Part shown: in pieces, positions 1 through 5,925 of the stretch
Position numbering within the stretch: position 1 is the stretch's first letter
Layout: every line of letters starts with the position of its first letter
Assembly (NCBI GenBank): GCA_002315995.1
Contig: DCHN01000025.1
Location: forward strand, 1 to 5,925
Length of the DNA: 5,925 bases
Direction: 5' to 3'
Source of the DNA: Bacteroidales bacterium UBA1751
Lineage (GTDB): Bacteria > Bacteroidota > Bacteroidia > Bacteroidales > UBA932
Translations under genes and position numbers: made by a program
The notes under the pieces: generated by a model
Told to the model about the DNA's origin: nothing
Seen by the model: only the letters and a program-made list of their open reading frames with translations
Databases searched by the model: none

Positions 1-455
1 TCCTGGAGAAGGCCACCGAAACAGGTCTCGATACCATTGTTCCGGTAATCTGCGACCACTCCGAACGCAAGGATGTGAACATTGAGAGGTGCAACCGCAT
101 ACTCAAAAGCGCCGTGAAACAATCTCTCAAAGGAGCGCTTCCTCAAATGGAGGAGTGTATCCCGCTCACACAGTGGATAGAGAAGATACAGGAGACTGAT
201 CTGCGCCTGATATGCTACTGTGGCAACGAGTACCCGAAACAGGAGATAACCGCCACACTTAAAAAGTTCTTCGAAAGTTCCGTTTCCGAACCATCTGTAA
301 CAATAATCATTGGACCTGAAGGAGATTTCTCACCGCAGGAGGTGAAATGTGCAATGGAACACGGCTTCAAGGCAGTGACACTGGGACCAAGCCGTCTGCG
401 AGTTGAAAGCGCCGCCCTTCTGAGCGTGAATGCCGTTTATCTGGCAACCATCTAA
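1..455 (+). CDS. rsmE: 16S rRNA (uracil-1498-N3)-methyltransferase RsmE, 3' part
   Basis: This SPOUT-class enzyme uses S-adenosylmethionine to methylate N3 of U1498 in 16S rRNA, acting on the 30S subunit in the cytoplasm. The frame is open from base 3, giving 150 visible residues before TAA at 453-455. The GTG at 75 is internal: the codons before it already read as family sequence (EKATETGLD near the edge, matching the usual EKATELG motif). Further family motifs are KQSLKG, then IIGPEGDFS (GPEGDFS encoded from about 312), and LGPSRLRVESA, which corresponds to the usual LGxRxLRxETA of the knotted SAM-binding region. RsmE is normally about 235-250 residues, so roughly 85-100 N-terminal residues (the PUA-like RNA-binding domain and the start of the SPOUT domain) lie outside the window. 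It converges on trmB and overlaps it by 4 bp. The family call is firm; the partial state is due only to the window edge. Confidence 0.95.
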   Translation, partial: LEKATETGLDTIVPVICDHSERKDVNIERCNRILKSAVKQSLKGALPQMEECIPLTQWIEKIQETDLRLICYCGNEYPKQEITATLKKFFESSVSEPSVTIIIGPEGDFSPQEVKCAMEHGFKAVTLGPSRLRVESAALLSVNAVYLATI

Positions 456-1282
456 CACCCCTTGTTGCTCACAACACGGGCGCGGCCTTCAAGCTCCACC
501 CTCTCCCAATACACCTCGTCCCACTCGGGCGATAGTATTTTCTCTATCTCCCTGGGTGAGGAGGTTGCCGGCCACAGGCCGAACTCCAAATAGTGTATTG
601 TAAGGCCGTTTTTTATGTAATGCTTCTCGTAGAATGTCTGTACCTGCGTTACAATTGGGTCAAGTGAACCCCTTTCAACAACTGGCTCAAAAGCATATAC
701 ATCTTTGCAACAGACGCCTTGAGGAAGACCGTTAAGATTCACCAGATCAAGCGTGTAGTGGAAAAGATACTTGCTGTCGGTCTTCAGGCGCATCAGGCCA
801 TCTGGCTTCATTATATTCCTGAAACGCTCAAGGAAAACAGGCGCAGTAAGTCTGTGGCGCTCCCTTCCTATTTGCGGGTCGGCAAAGGTTATCCAAATCT
901 GCGATACCTCACCGGGGGCAAAGAGAGCCTCTATAAACTCTATGCGGGTTCTTATGAAAGCGGCGTTGGATATACCCTCATCGGTTGCCGTTTTGGCACC
1001 TCTCCAGAGACGGGCACCCTTGATGTCAATGCCAATGAAGTTCATCTGGGGATTCCTGCGCGCCAATTCAAGTGTATACTCACCCTTGCCACACCCTATT
1101 TCAAGAACAACCGGATTATCGTTGCCGAAAAAATTTCTGTTCCAGCACCCTTTATACCTGAAATTACCAAGGGAAAAACCACCATCTGCCCCCTTATCAA
1201 TGAGTTCACTATTCTCCGGCTGCACCAGGCATCTGAACCCTTCGTTCTCCCTGAATTTCCTTAGTTTATCCTTCCCACTCAT
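452..1282 (-). CDS. trmB: tRNA (guanine-N7-)-methyltransferase TrmB
   Basis: TrmB is a class I SAM-dependent methyltransferase that makes m7G at position 46 in the tRNA variable loop. The 276-residue product starts MSGKDKLRKF, like Bacteroidota TrmB. It carries the SAM motif LEIGCGKGEY (about 60-69), the GIDIKGARLWRGAKTA block (84-99), TFADPQ (132-137, equivalent to FPDPW in E. coli), RLT (144-146), LKTDS (166-170) and TFYE (216-219, equivalent to the conserved TxxE). The second position of the FxDP motif is Ala instead of the common Pro; Bacillus has Ser there, so this is probably tolerated. About 40 residues follow the last core motif (YLEFGLWP), as an extra C-terminal tail. ATG at 1282 is chosen because it lies 13 nt after the upstream lipoprotein stop and matches the family N-terminus. 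No Shine-Dalgarno is visible. It is the last gene of the - strand operon and ends with TAG overlapping the rsmE stop. Confidence 0.95.
   Translation of the reverse strand: MSGKDKLRKFRENEGFRCLVQPENSELIDKGADGGFSLGNFRYKGCWNRNFFGNDNPVVLEIGCGKGEYTLELARRNPQMNFIGIDIKGARLWRGAKTATDEGISNAAFIRTRIEFIEALFAPGEVSQIWITFADPQIGRERHRLTAPVFLERFRNIMKPDGLMRLKTDSKYLFHYTLDLVNLNGLPQGVCCKDVYAFEPVVERGSLDPIVTQVQTFYEKHYIKNGLTIHYLEFGLWPATSSPREIEKILSPEWDEVYWERVELEGRARVVSNKGC
459..480. terminator. Candidate bidirectional hairpin at the convergent rsmE/trmB ends
   Basis: CCC-T-TGTTG at 459-467 and CAACA-C-GGG at 472-480 form an inverted repeat: eight pairs, one internal mismatch and a 4-nt CTCA loop. It begins 4 nt after the rsmE stop and lies inside the last codons of trmB, ending 5 nt before the trmB stop codon. 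Neither strand has a T-tract after the stem, so it is not a textbook intrinsic terminator. It could slow polymerase or protect 3' ends from both directions, or it could be chance. The position is the main reason to list it. Confidence 0.3.
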
Positions 1283-1295
1283 AGTTAGAAGCTGT

Positions 1296-1847
1296 TTAAT
1301 TGAATCTCAAACCTATAGCAGAAATATGGGCACATGCTGCAGAAAATCGTCCCTTCTCATCCTTTACCGGAGAAAGGGTAATTTCAACACTGTTCTCATT
1401 CTCTCTCTCCCGCCTTCTGTTTTCAACACCATCTTTCAACAACTGGAGCATTCTTTCCGATGGAACAACCTCCCTCTCAGCCGAAAGTAATCCTCCAGAG
1501 AGGGTAAGCATGCCCTCCTCTTCTTTTCCGCTTATTGAGAAGATAACCGTATCTGACACTACATGGTTGAATGAATTCCTGATATATATTCCAACCGGCA
1601 CTCTGTATTTAACCTCACTTGGAAAATATGAATTGCTTTGAGGATAGGAGATCTGGATGCACATCTGAAGGGCTGATCTCTCCTCAGATGGTACCTCCAT
1701 TCTGAACTTCACCGGATAAATCCAGCCACGCTCGGAATTTATTTTGACATAATCCATTCCATTGCCAACCATTTTACACGAGCAGACAAAAACAGTGCTC
1801 GCTATGGCCAACAGAAAAAGATGAATGAATCCGGCTGAAATTTTCAT
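1296..1847 (-). CDS. gldH: GldH-like gliding-motility-family lipoprotein
   Basis: The predicted product has 183 residues. It begins with a lipoprotein signal peptide: MK at the start, a hydrophobic stretch (about 7-21) and a lipobox-like VCSC with the acylated Cys at 24 (Ser at -1). The residues after Cys24 (KMVGN) are not acidic, so they lack the usual Bacteroidota surface-export signal; a periplasm-facing lipoprotein is the likelier fate (inference). The mature part has GW at 41-42, beta-strand-like stretches, a proline-rich middle and SDTVIFSI (98-105), in keeping with the GldH layout, followed by a charged helix with ENRRRERENEN. GldH is needed for gliding in Flavobacterium, but homologues occur in non-gliding relatives, where the role is unclear. 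The call rests largely on placement directly after ricT, the usual place for gldH in this phylum; sequence similarity is weak. ATG at 1847 is chosen over in-frame codons up to 1991 because it gives the signal peptide and leaves 7 nt after the ricT stop. Confidence 0.6.
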   Translation of the reverse strand: MKISAGFIHLFLLAIASTVFVCSCKMVGNGMDYVKINSERGWIYPVKFRMEVPSEERSALQMCIQISYPQSNSYFPSEVKYRVPVGIYIRNSFNHVVSDTVIFSISGKEEEGMLTLSGGLLSAEREVVPSERMLQLLKDGVENRRRERENENSVEITLSPVKDEKGRFSAACAHISAIGLRFN

Positions 1848-1854
1848 ACTGCCA

Positions 1855-3036
1855 CTACTTCTGGCTCTCTTCCCTGCCCTTATGGTGTTTATGGTTATCG
1901 TGATGATGGCCGGACTCCTTTTTGCCGGACCTGTGATGCTTTGAACCCTTCTTCTTGTCAAAGCGTGATATGCTCTCCTCTCCTGCAGCACTCAGAAATT
2001 CCGGTGAATACTCCGCTACCCCGTTGTCCACGAGTGAAGGGGCATTCTTTCCCTGACGGTTCAAGGCAAGAATCTCCCTGAGATCATCTGCCATAACCGG
2101 ATGCATATTGGTCATACTGCCCGGATCGTATGAGAACCAGAAGATACCCTTAAGTATATCTCTCTTTACAAGAGTTGCCTCTCCATCTTCAAGATAAATA
2201 GGTCCATTAACCTTTGGAAGGGAATTGAGGGCATCGGCATAGACTGAAGCCTCATGGTTGATGCAGCATTTGAGCTTGCCACACTGACCTGCAAGTTTCA
2301 AAGGATTGAGACTCAACTCCTGACATCTGGCAGCCGATGTTGTAATGGACTGAAAACTGTTCATATGCCTTGAACAGCATATTGCCTGCCCACATACGCC
2401 AATACCGCCAATGAGCCCCGCCTCCTGACGGGCACCTATTTGCTTCATCTCTATTCTAATACGGAACTCCTCCGCAAAATCCTTGATGAGCTGCCTGAAG
2501 TCAACCCTTTCGTCAGCTATATAGTAGAAGATTGCCTTTGTGCCGTCTCCCTGAACCTCAACATCTCCAATTTTCATATCAAGGCCAAGAGCGGCTGCTA
2601 TTTGCCTTGAACGTATCATTATTGAGTGCTCCCTCGCCGTTGCCTCGCGCCACTTCTCAATATCGGCCTGACGTGCCTTTCTGTATATCTTCTTGAAAGT
2701 GTAGTTCTTGCCATCTATACCGCTCCTCTCCAGCACTCTTGCAACCATAGCACCAGAAAGTGTGACAATACCAAGATCATATCCGTTTGTAGCCTCAACA
2801 ATAACCTTGTCGCCTATTCTTATGGTCTGGTTCGAATCATTGATATATATACCCTTCCTGGTATTCTTGAACCTGACCTGGAAGAGAAGCTGCATATCTG
2901 AATCTGAAATTCCCTCAAGCCAGTCAAAGACGGAAAGCTTGCAGCAACCAGGCCTGTATGTACAATTGAGGCTACCCTCGCTGTCAAGTTGCTTCTCGCA
3001 TCCGCGCTGACAATCAAACTCCTTTATCTCCGACAT
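1855..3036 (-). CDS. ricT: PSP1-domain protein RicT (YaaT family)
   Basis: The product has 393 residues. In Bacillus subtilis, RicT works with RicA and RicF as an Fe-S-containing complex that aids RNase Y-dependent mRNA maturation; the partners are not in this window, and the role in Bacteroidota is less clear. The sequence shows an N-terminal cysteine group (C9, C13, C25, C31, C32), then the PSP1 core with VRFKNTRKG (54-62) and IGDKVIVEA (74-82). Next come MKQIGARQEAGLIGGIGVCG (197-216) and two CxxxxCC clusters, C215/C220/C221 and C252/C257/C258 (AGQCGKLKCC). The latter are the family's conserved metal or Fe-S cysteines. C238 lies between them. The tail (about 361-393) is basic and histidine-rich, with eight His in H367-H385. 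ATG at 3036 gives the family-like N-terminus and sits 25 nt after holB. TAG is at 1855-1857. No Shine-Dalgarno is visible. The family call is firm, the molecular role less so. Confidence 0.93.
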   Translation of the reverse strand: MSEIKEFDCQRGCEKQLDSEGSLNCTYRPGCCKLSVFDWLEGISDSDMQLLFQVRFKNTRKGIYINDSNQTIRIGDKVIVEATNGYDLGIVTLSGAMVARVLERSGIDGKNYTFKKIYRKARQADIEKWREATAREHSIMIRSRQIAAALGLDMKIGDVEVQGDGTKAIFYYIADERVDFRQLIKDFAEEFRIRIEMKQIGARQEAGLIGGIGVCGQAICCSRHMNSFQSITTSAARCQELSLNPLKLAGQCGKLKCCINHEASVYADALNSLPKVNGPIYLEDGEATLVKRDILKGIFWFSYDPGSMTNMHPVMADDLREILALNRQGKNAPSLVDNGVAEYSPEFLSAAGEESISRFDKKKGSKHHRSGKKESGHHHDNHKHHKGREESQK

Positions 3037-3061
3037 ATTCAGTTCTATTTATTCCGCAAAA

Positions 3062-4168
3062 TTAAGCATAATGAAAAATTCTGTTGCACAAATCGCAAAA
3101 AATGAACTTTGAATTCACATTTGCATTTATATGTACAATAGCCTGTCCAAAGAACTCGTACGCCTTTTCATAGAAGAGCGGCTTGAGGTTCTGTGCATAT
3201 ACAAGAAGGGCTCTGTTCTGTTCAGGCAGCATATAACTTATCTGCTCCAGCCCGAGTTTTATGACATATATTGAACGCAGCGTCTCAAGCGCAGTTTCGC
3301 AGAAGGACTTCTGCTCCTCCTTGCTCAGTGATGCAAGAAGCGGCCACTCATCCTGGAGTGCCACCAGATCCCTCCTTATTCCATAGCCAAGAATACGGAG
3401 AAATCTCTCCCTGTTCTCTTCATCGAGTGAAGAGCTCTCTCTCCATTGCAGCGCATATCTGCGCGCCAAGCCCCAACTTCCAGCCGCTTTCCTGGAGAGC
3501 ATTGCAGCAAGGTCATCTTCAAGTCCATACTCCTGTGCCAACAAAGTGGCAACCTCATCAATTGGAGCCGAAGGCACCTCAACCATTGAACAGCGGCTGA
3601 GAATGGTAGGCAATATGCTCTCCCTGCTGCGGGTAACCATTATTATATATGTGCCTGGAGTAGGTTCTTCCAGTGTCTTGAGAAGCTTGTTCGATGCCAC
3701 TTCGTTCATTGTCTCCGGGAAAACCACCAGAGCCACCTTGACATCACCCATAAAGGCGCTCATACTGAGTTTATGCATAAGTGCCGATATTTCGGCAACC
3801 GTTATGTTCCCGCTACGCCCTTCAAGCTGCAGAGCCTGACACAACTCGCCTTCATCAAAGAACGGGTTGCCTGCGTAGAGCTCTCTGAAACACTGCAGAA
3901 AATCCTCAACAGACAAATCCTTTCTTGCAGCATCCTTTGTAATGGATGATTTGTTTATTGGAAAAAGAAGATGCAAATCGGGATGCACAAGCTTTTCAGC
4001 CTTGACATCGTTGCCAAGCAAACAGCAGGCAAGATCTACAGCCAGCTGCATGGCACCATAACTCTCCCTTTCAGATATGAGCAGGGCGTGGGGCATTCTG
4101 CCCTCCGCCACAAGTTTATGGAGATGCTCTCTTATTTCAATGTTCCTTCTTATTCCAACAACGTTCAT
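3062..4168 (-). CDS. holB: DNA polymerase III delta' subunit (clamp loader)
   Basis: The delta' subunit is a fixed structural member of the clamp-loader complex that opens and loads the beta sliding clamp at primed DNA. The 368-residue product has the family N-terminus, including GRMPHALLI (23-31). At the P-loop position it reads ISERESYGA, with no GxxGxGKS/T, so it should not bind ATP; this is common for delta'. HPDLHLLFP (62-70) is typical of Bacteroidota. The sensor and hinge block is VALVVFPETMN (145-155) followed by SNKLLKTLEEPTPGTYIIMV (159-178). LPTILSRC (186-193) contains the SRC motif, whose Arg acts as the arginine finger on the neighbouring subunit. The C-terminal collar helices end INANVNSKFIFCDL (348-360 region). 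The CxxCxxC zinc-binding segment usual before the HPDLH motif is absent. ATG at 4168 lies 11 nt after the upstream U32 gene stop, with no Shine-Dalgarno. Confidence 0.93.
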   Translation of the reverse strand: MNVVGIRRNIEIREHLHKLVAEGRMPHALLISERESYGAMQLAVDLACCLLGNDVKAEKLVHPDLHLLFPINKSSITKDAARKDLSVEDFLQCFRELYAGNPFFDEGELCQALQLEGRSGNITVAEISALMHKLSMSAFMGDVKVALVVFPETMNEVASNKLLKTLEEPTPGTYIIMVTRSRESILPTILSRCSMVEVPSAPIDEVATLLAQEYGLEDDLAAMLSRKAAGSWGLARRYALQWRESSSLDEENRERFLRILGYGIRRDLVALQDEWPLLASLSKEEQKSFCETALETLRSIYVIKLGLEQISYMLPEQNRALLVYAQNLKPLFYEKAYEFFGQAIVHINANVNSKFIFCDLCNRIFHYA

Positions 4169-4174
4169 AGCCTA

Positions 4175-4205
4175 CAAAGTTAATATTTCACCACCATTTC
4201 ACAAT
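4175..4205 (-). promoter_or_regulatory. Candidate Bacteroidota-type promoter before holB
   Basis: On the - strand, TAACTTTG at 4182-4175 matches the Bacteroidota -7 consensus TAnnTTTG exactly. ATTG at 4205-4202 matches three of four bases of the -33 TTTG, with a 19-nt spacer, which is within the usual range. The -7 element includes the TAA stop of the upstream U32 gene. It ends only 6 nt before the holB ATG, so a transcript from here would have almost no leader. One exact six-base match is expected by chance about once or twice per strand in 6 kb, so the support comes from position and spacing. Treat it as a possible internal promoter. Confidence 0.35.
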
Positions 4206-5925
4206 TGGCACAGTCGAATTCAAGAGCGAATCTTCTGCCTGAATTCTCCAGAAAGAGTTCAGTTGGAAACTTTGCTGAACCTCCCTTTTTAAGGCACGCC
4301 CCAAGCTCGTATCTGATGCAGTACTTGGTTCGCATAAGTTCCGCTCCGCAGGAAGCCTTACCAGAAGAGCGGTGACACCCCCCATTCAGCTCAAAAGCCA
4401 TGCCTACCACCCTCACTCCAGCCTGCTGATACACACCAGCTGCCAGATGGTTGGCAACATTGGCCCTGTAATCCACAACACCTTCATTTTCCACTTTCAA
4501 AGCCTCCGCCTTCAACCTCTCAAACCTCCTGAATGAAGCGCTGCGCTCCTGCTCATATATCTCTGTAAAAAAGTAATCCAGTCTCTGCGCAATATCTCTC
4601 CTGACCTGATTTATCTCGCTCTGCCTGTAGAAAGAGATCTCTCCTTCAACAGAGATTACTTTAAATGACCACACTCCCGCACTCTTGCCAAGCCCTTTAA
4701 GAAGTGACGCCCTTGCTGTTTCAATGGAGTTGGGCTGAGTGAACGGCAGTTCAATTTTGTGTTCGAACAGCTCTGCCTTATTATAAAACACCTTGACACC
4801 CTCGCCATTCACTGCAAGTTCAACTGGAATCATCCTTGCAACGGCTGCCCTTTCAAGCTCCCGCTCAAATACAATGTCGTAGTTTCTGTAAACCTTTGCT
4901 CCTGCCCTCAAAGCAACCTTTCCTTTCGCAGCAGGAGTAGATGAATCACTATCGCCGGTGGAAAAACGGCAAGTAACCACATTGCCCTCAACACTGTTTG
5001 CACGGAGCCCCACAAACCCTCCGCGCCCATCTTCAATGCAGAGCCCATCGCCATTTGAAATTACCGTTTTCCGCAAAACTTCACCCTTTTCTACCTGCGA
5101 TAGTGGTGAAAAGAGAAATCTATTGCTACTTAAAGGCTTCTCAACACACCCTATAAGCTGCCCAATATGTTTTGCCGACTCTCCGCTGAGCCAGTGGCCG
5201 CGCCTGCCATTGATGAAAAGAGTTGTGAAGCCACGGTTGAAGGTGGCATTTATATCCGTAGTTGCAGGAGGTGCTGCCTGAAGCATCGAAGACCTTCTGA
5301 ATGAAGGGTTTGCTGCTATGAATCCGTTGAGCACCCTGTTATAATGTGTAACAGTATTCCTTACGTAGGAGATGTTCTTGAGACGTCCCTCTATTTTGAA
5401 TGAACATACGCCGGCTCTTGCCATTTGCGGAATGTACTCACTGAGGTTGTAATCCTTCAGTGAGAGAAGGGGCTTCTCCTTAACTATTGCCTTGCCTGTT
5501 GAGTCAACCAGGTTCCACCTGTTGCGGCATGCCTGAATGCACTCTCCTCTGTTGGCACTGCGGCCTGTAATGGCACAACTCAAATAGCAGTTGCCGCTGT
5601 AACTCACGCAAATTGCGCCATGGACAAAAGCCTCCACCTCAACGTCAGTTGCGCTGCATATCTCCTCTATTTGATTCAGGCTGAGATTCCTCTCAAGTAT
5701 TATTCTCTCAAAACCAAGATTCTGCAAAAAGAGAGCATCCTCCACGCTCCTTATTCTTGTCTGGGTTGAGGCATGAAGCGGAATTGGCGGTATATCCATT
5801 TTGAGCAGGCTCAAATCCTGAACAATAATGGCATCAACTCCTGCCGCAACTGCCTCCTTTGCCATAGACTGGGCACTTTTCAGTTCAGAGTCATAGAGAA
5901 TGGTATTGAGAGTGAGATAGATTCT
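4180..5925 (-). CDS. rlhA: U32-family (RlhA-type) 23S rRNA C2501 hydroxylation protein, 5' truncated by window
   Basis: The frame is open to the window edge, giving 581 visible residues. The ATG at 5865 is internal, since the codons before it read RIYLTLNTILYDSEL, a conserved U32 N-terminal stretch. About 60-70 residues probably lie outside; E. coli RlhA (YdcP) is about 650. RlhA is needed for 5-hydroxycytidine at C2501 of 23S rRNA; many databases call the family peptidase or collagenase. Numbering from the first visible codon, motifs are AGVDAIIVQD (28-37), HASTQTRI (51-58), VHGAICVSYSGNC (101-113), SANRGECIQACR (123-134) and FKIEGRL (176-182). C106, C113, C129, C133 and possibly C174 are candidate Fe-S ligands as in U32 relatives TrhP and UbiU/V. 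FNRGFTTLFINGRRGHWLSG, ISNGDGLCIEDG and a DUF3656-like region follow, which favours RlhA over the shorter TrhP. The C-terminus has C536, C544, C572 and C575. TAA is at 4180-4182. It is the first visible gene of the operon; peptidase activity is unsupported. Confidence 0.85.
   Translation of the reverse strand, partial: RIYLTLNTILYDSELKSAQSMAKEAVAAGVDAIIVQDLSLLKMDIPPIPLHASTQTRIRSVEDALFLQNLGFERIILERNLSLNQIEEICSATDVEVEAFVHGAICVSYSGNCYLSCAITGRSANRGECIQACRNRWNLVDSTGKAIVKEKPLLSLKDYNLSEYIPQMARAGVCSFKIEGRLKNISYVRNTVTHYNRVLNGFIAANPSFRRSSMLQAAPPATTDINATFNRGFTTLFINGRRGHWLSGESAKHIGQLIGCVEKPLSSNRFLFSPLSQVEKGEVLRKTVISNGDGLCIEDGRGGFVGLRANSVEGNVVTCRFSTGDSDSSTPAAKGKVALRAGAKVYRNYDIVFERELERAAVARMIPVELAVNGEGVKVFYNKAELFEHKIELPFTQPNSIETARASLLKGLGKSAGVWSFKVISVEGEISFYRQSEINQVRRDIAQRLDYFFTEIYEQERSASFRRFERLKAEALKVENEGVVDYRANVANHLAAGVYQQAGVRVVGMAFELNGGCHRSSGKASCGAELMRTKYCIRYELGACLKKGGSAKFPTELFLENSGRRFALEFDCANCEMVVKY

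Noticed and set aside
75..77. GTG as the start of rsmE
   Set aside because: The frame is open upstream and encodes the conserved EKATE block, so the true start lies outside the window.
719..1490. Two long + strand open frames (181 and 239 residues) opposite trmB and the end of gldH
   Set aside because: They are antisense to clearly recognisable genes, have no family motif and show Ser/Pro/Leu/Arg-rich shadow composition; the longer one straddles two real genes.
1848..1991. A longer start for the gldH-like gene, adding 48 in-frame codons
   Set aside because: The added part overlaps the end of ricT in another frame, has basic shadow-like composition and would bury the signal peptide, which must be N-terminal.
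3037..3061. Promoter in the holB-ricT gap, suggested by a TTTTGCGG on the - strand
   Set aside because: No TAnnTTTG follows at the right distance; the gap is A/T-rich but holds only a partial match.
3271..3839. + strand frames of 97 and 109 residues opposite holB
   Set aside because: They are antisense shadows of holB with no recognisable domain or start context.
5863..5865. ATG as the start of the U32 gene
   Set aside because: Twenty further in-frame codons to the window edge encode a conserved U32 segment (YLTLNT), so the gene continues beyond the window.
4180..5925. Secreted collagenase/peptidase function for the U32 protein
   Set aside because: The motifs fit the RNA-hydroxylation branch (RlhA type with a DUF3656-like region); the U32 peptidase label is historical, no protease catalytic residues are evident, and the N-terminus is not visible, so no export signal can be judged.

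Overview
The window reads as a housekeeping stretch of a Bacteroidota chromosome, probably order Bacteroidales. Four things point there: (1) the gene order holB - ricT (PSP1-domain protein) - gldH-type lipoprotein; (2) the Bacteroidota-style TrmB with a long N-terminus and an FxDPQ motif; (3) no Shine-Dalgarno sequence before any start; (4) one sequence close to the Bacteroidota -33/-7 promoter. Assignments rest on reading protein motifs by eye; no database search was possible.

Layout. On the + strand, bases 1-455 hold the 3' end of rsmE, whose start lies outside the window. Everything else is on the - strand and is transcribed from right to left. First comes a U32-family protein of the RlhA type (4180-5925, start outside the window), then holB (3062-4168), ricT (1855-3036), a GldH-like lipoprotein (1296-1847) and trmB (452-1282). 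The gaps between these five genes are 11, 25, 7 and 13 nt, so they look like one operon. trmB and rsmE converge, and their stop codons overlap by 3 bp within a 4-bp gene overlap (452-455). Coding density is close to 100%. There is no gene-free stretch over 30 nt, and I see no tRNA, rRNA, CRISPR, insertion sequence or phage gene.

How the genes fit together. Four of the six act on RNA: RsmE (16S rRNA), the RlhA-like protein (23S rRNA C2501), TrmB (tRNA m7G46) and RicT (RNA maturation in Bacillus). HolB is the clamp-loader delta' subunit. The lipoprotein is an envelope protein of the gliding-motility family, which also occurs in non-gliding members of the phylum. The holB-ricT pair is also adjacent in Bacillus subtilis, so that linkage looks old.

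I found no convincing undescribed system. The points most worth checking are: a possible near-leaderless promoter for holB built over the upstream stop codon; a delta' subunit without its zinc module; a hairpin at the overlapping convergent gene ends; a histidine-rich tail on RicT; and a second cysteine cluster at the end of the U32 protein.
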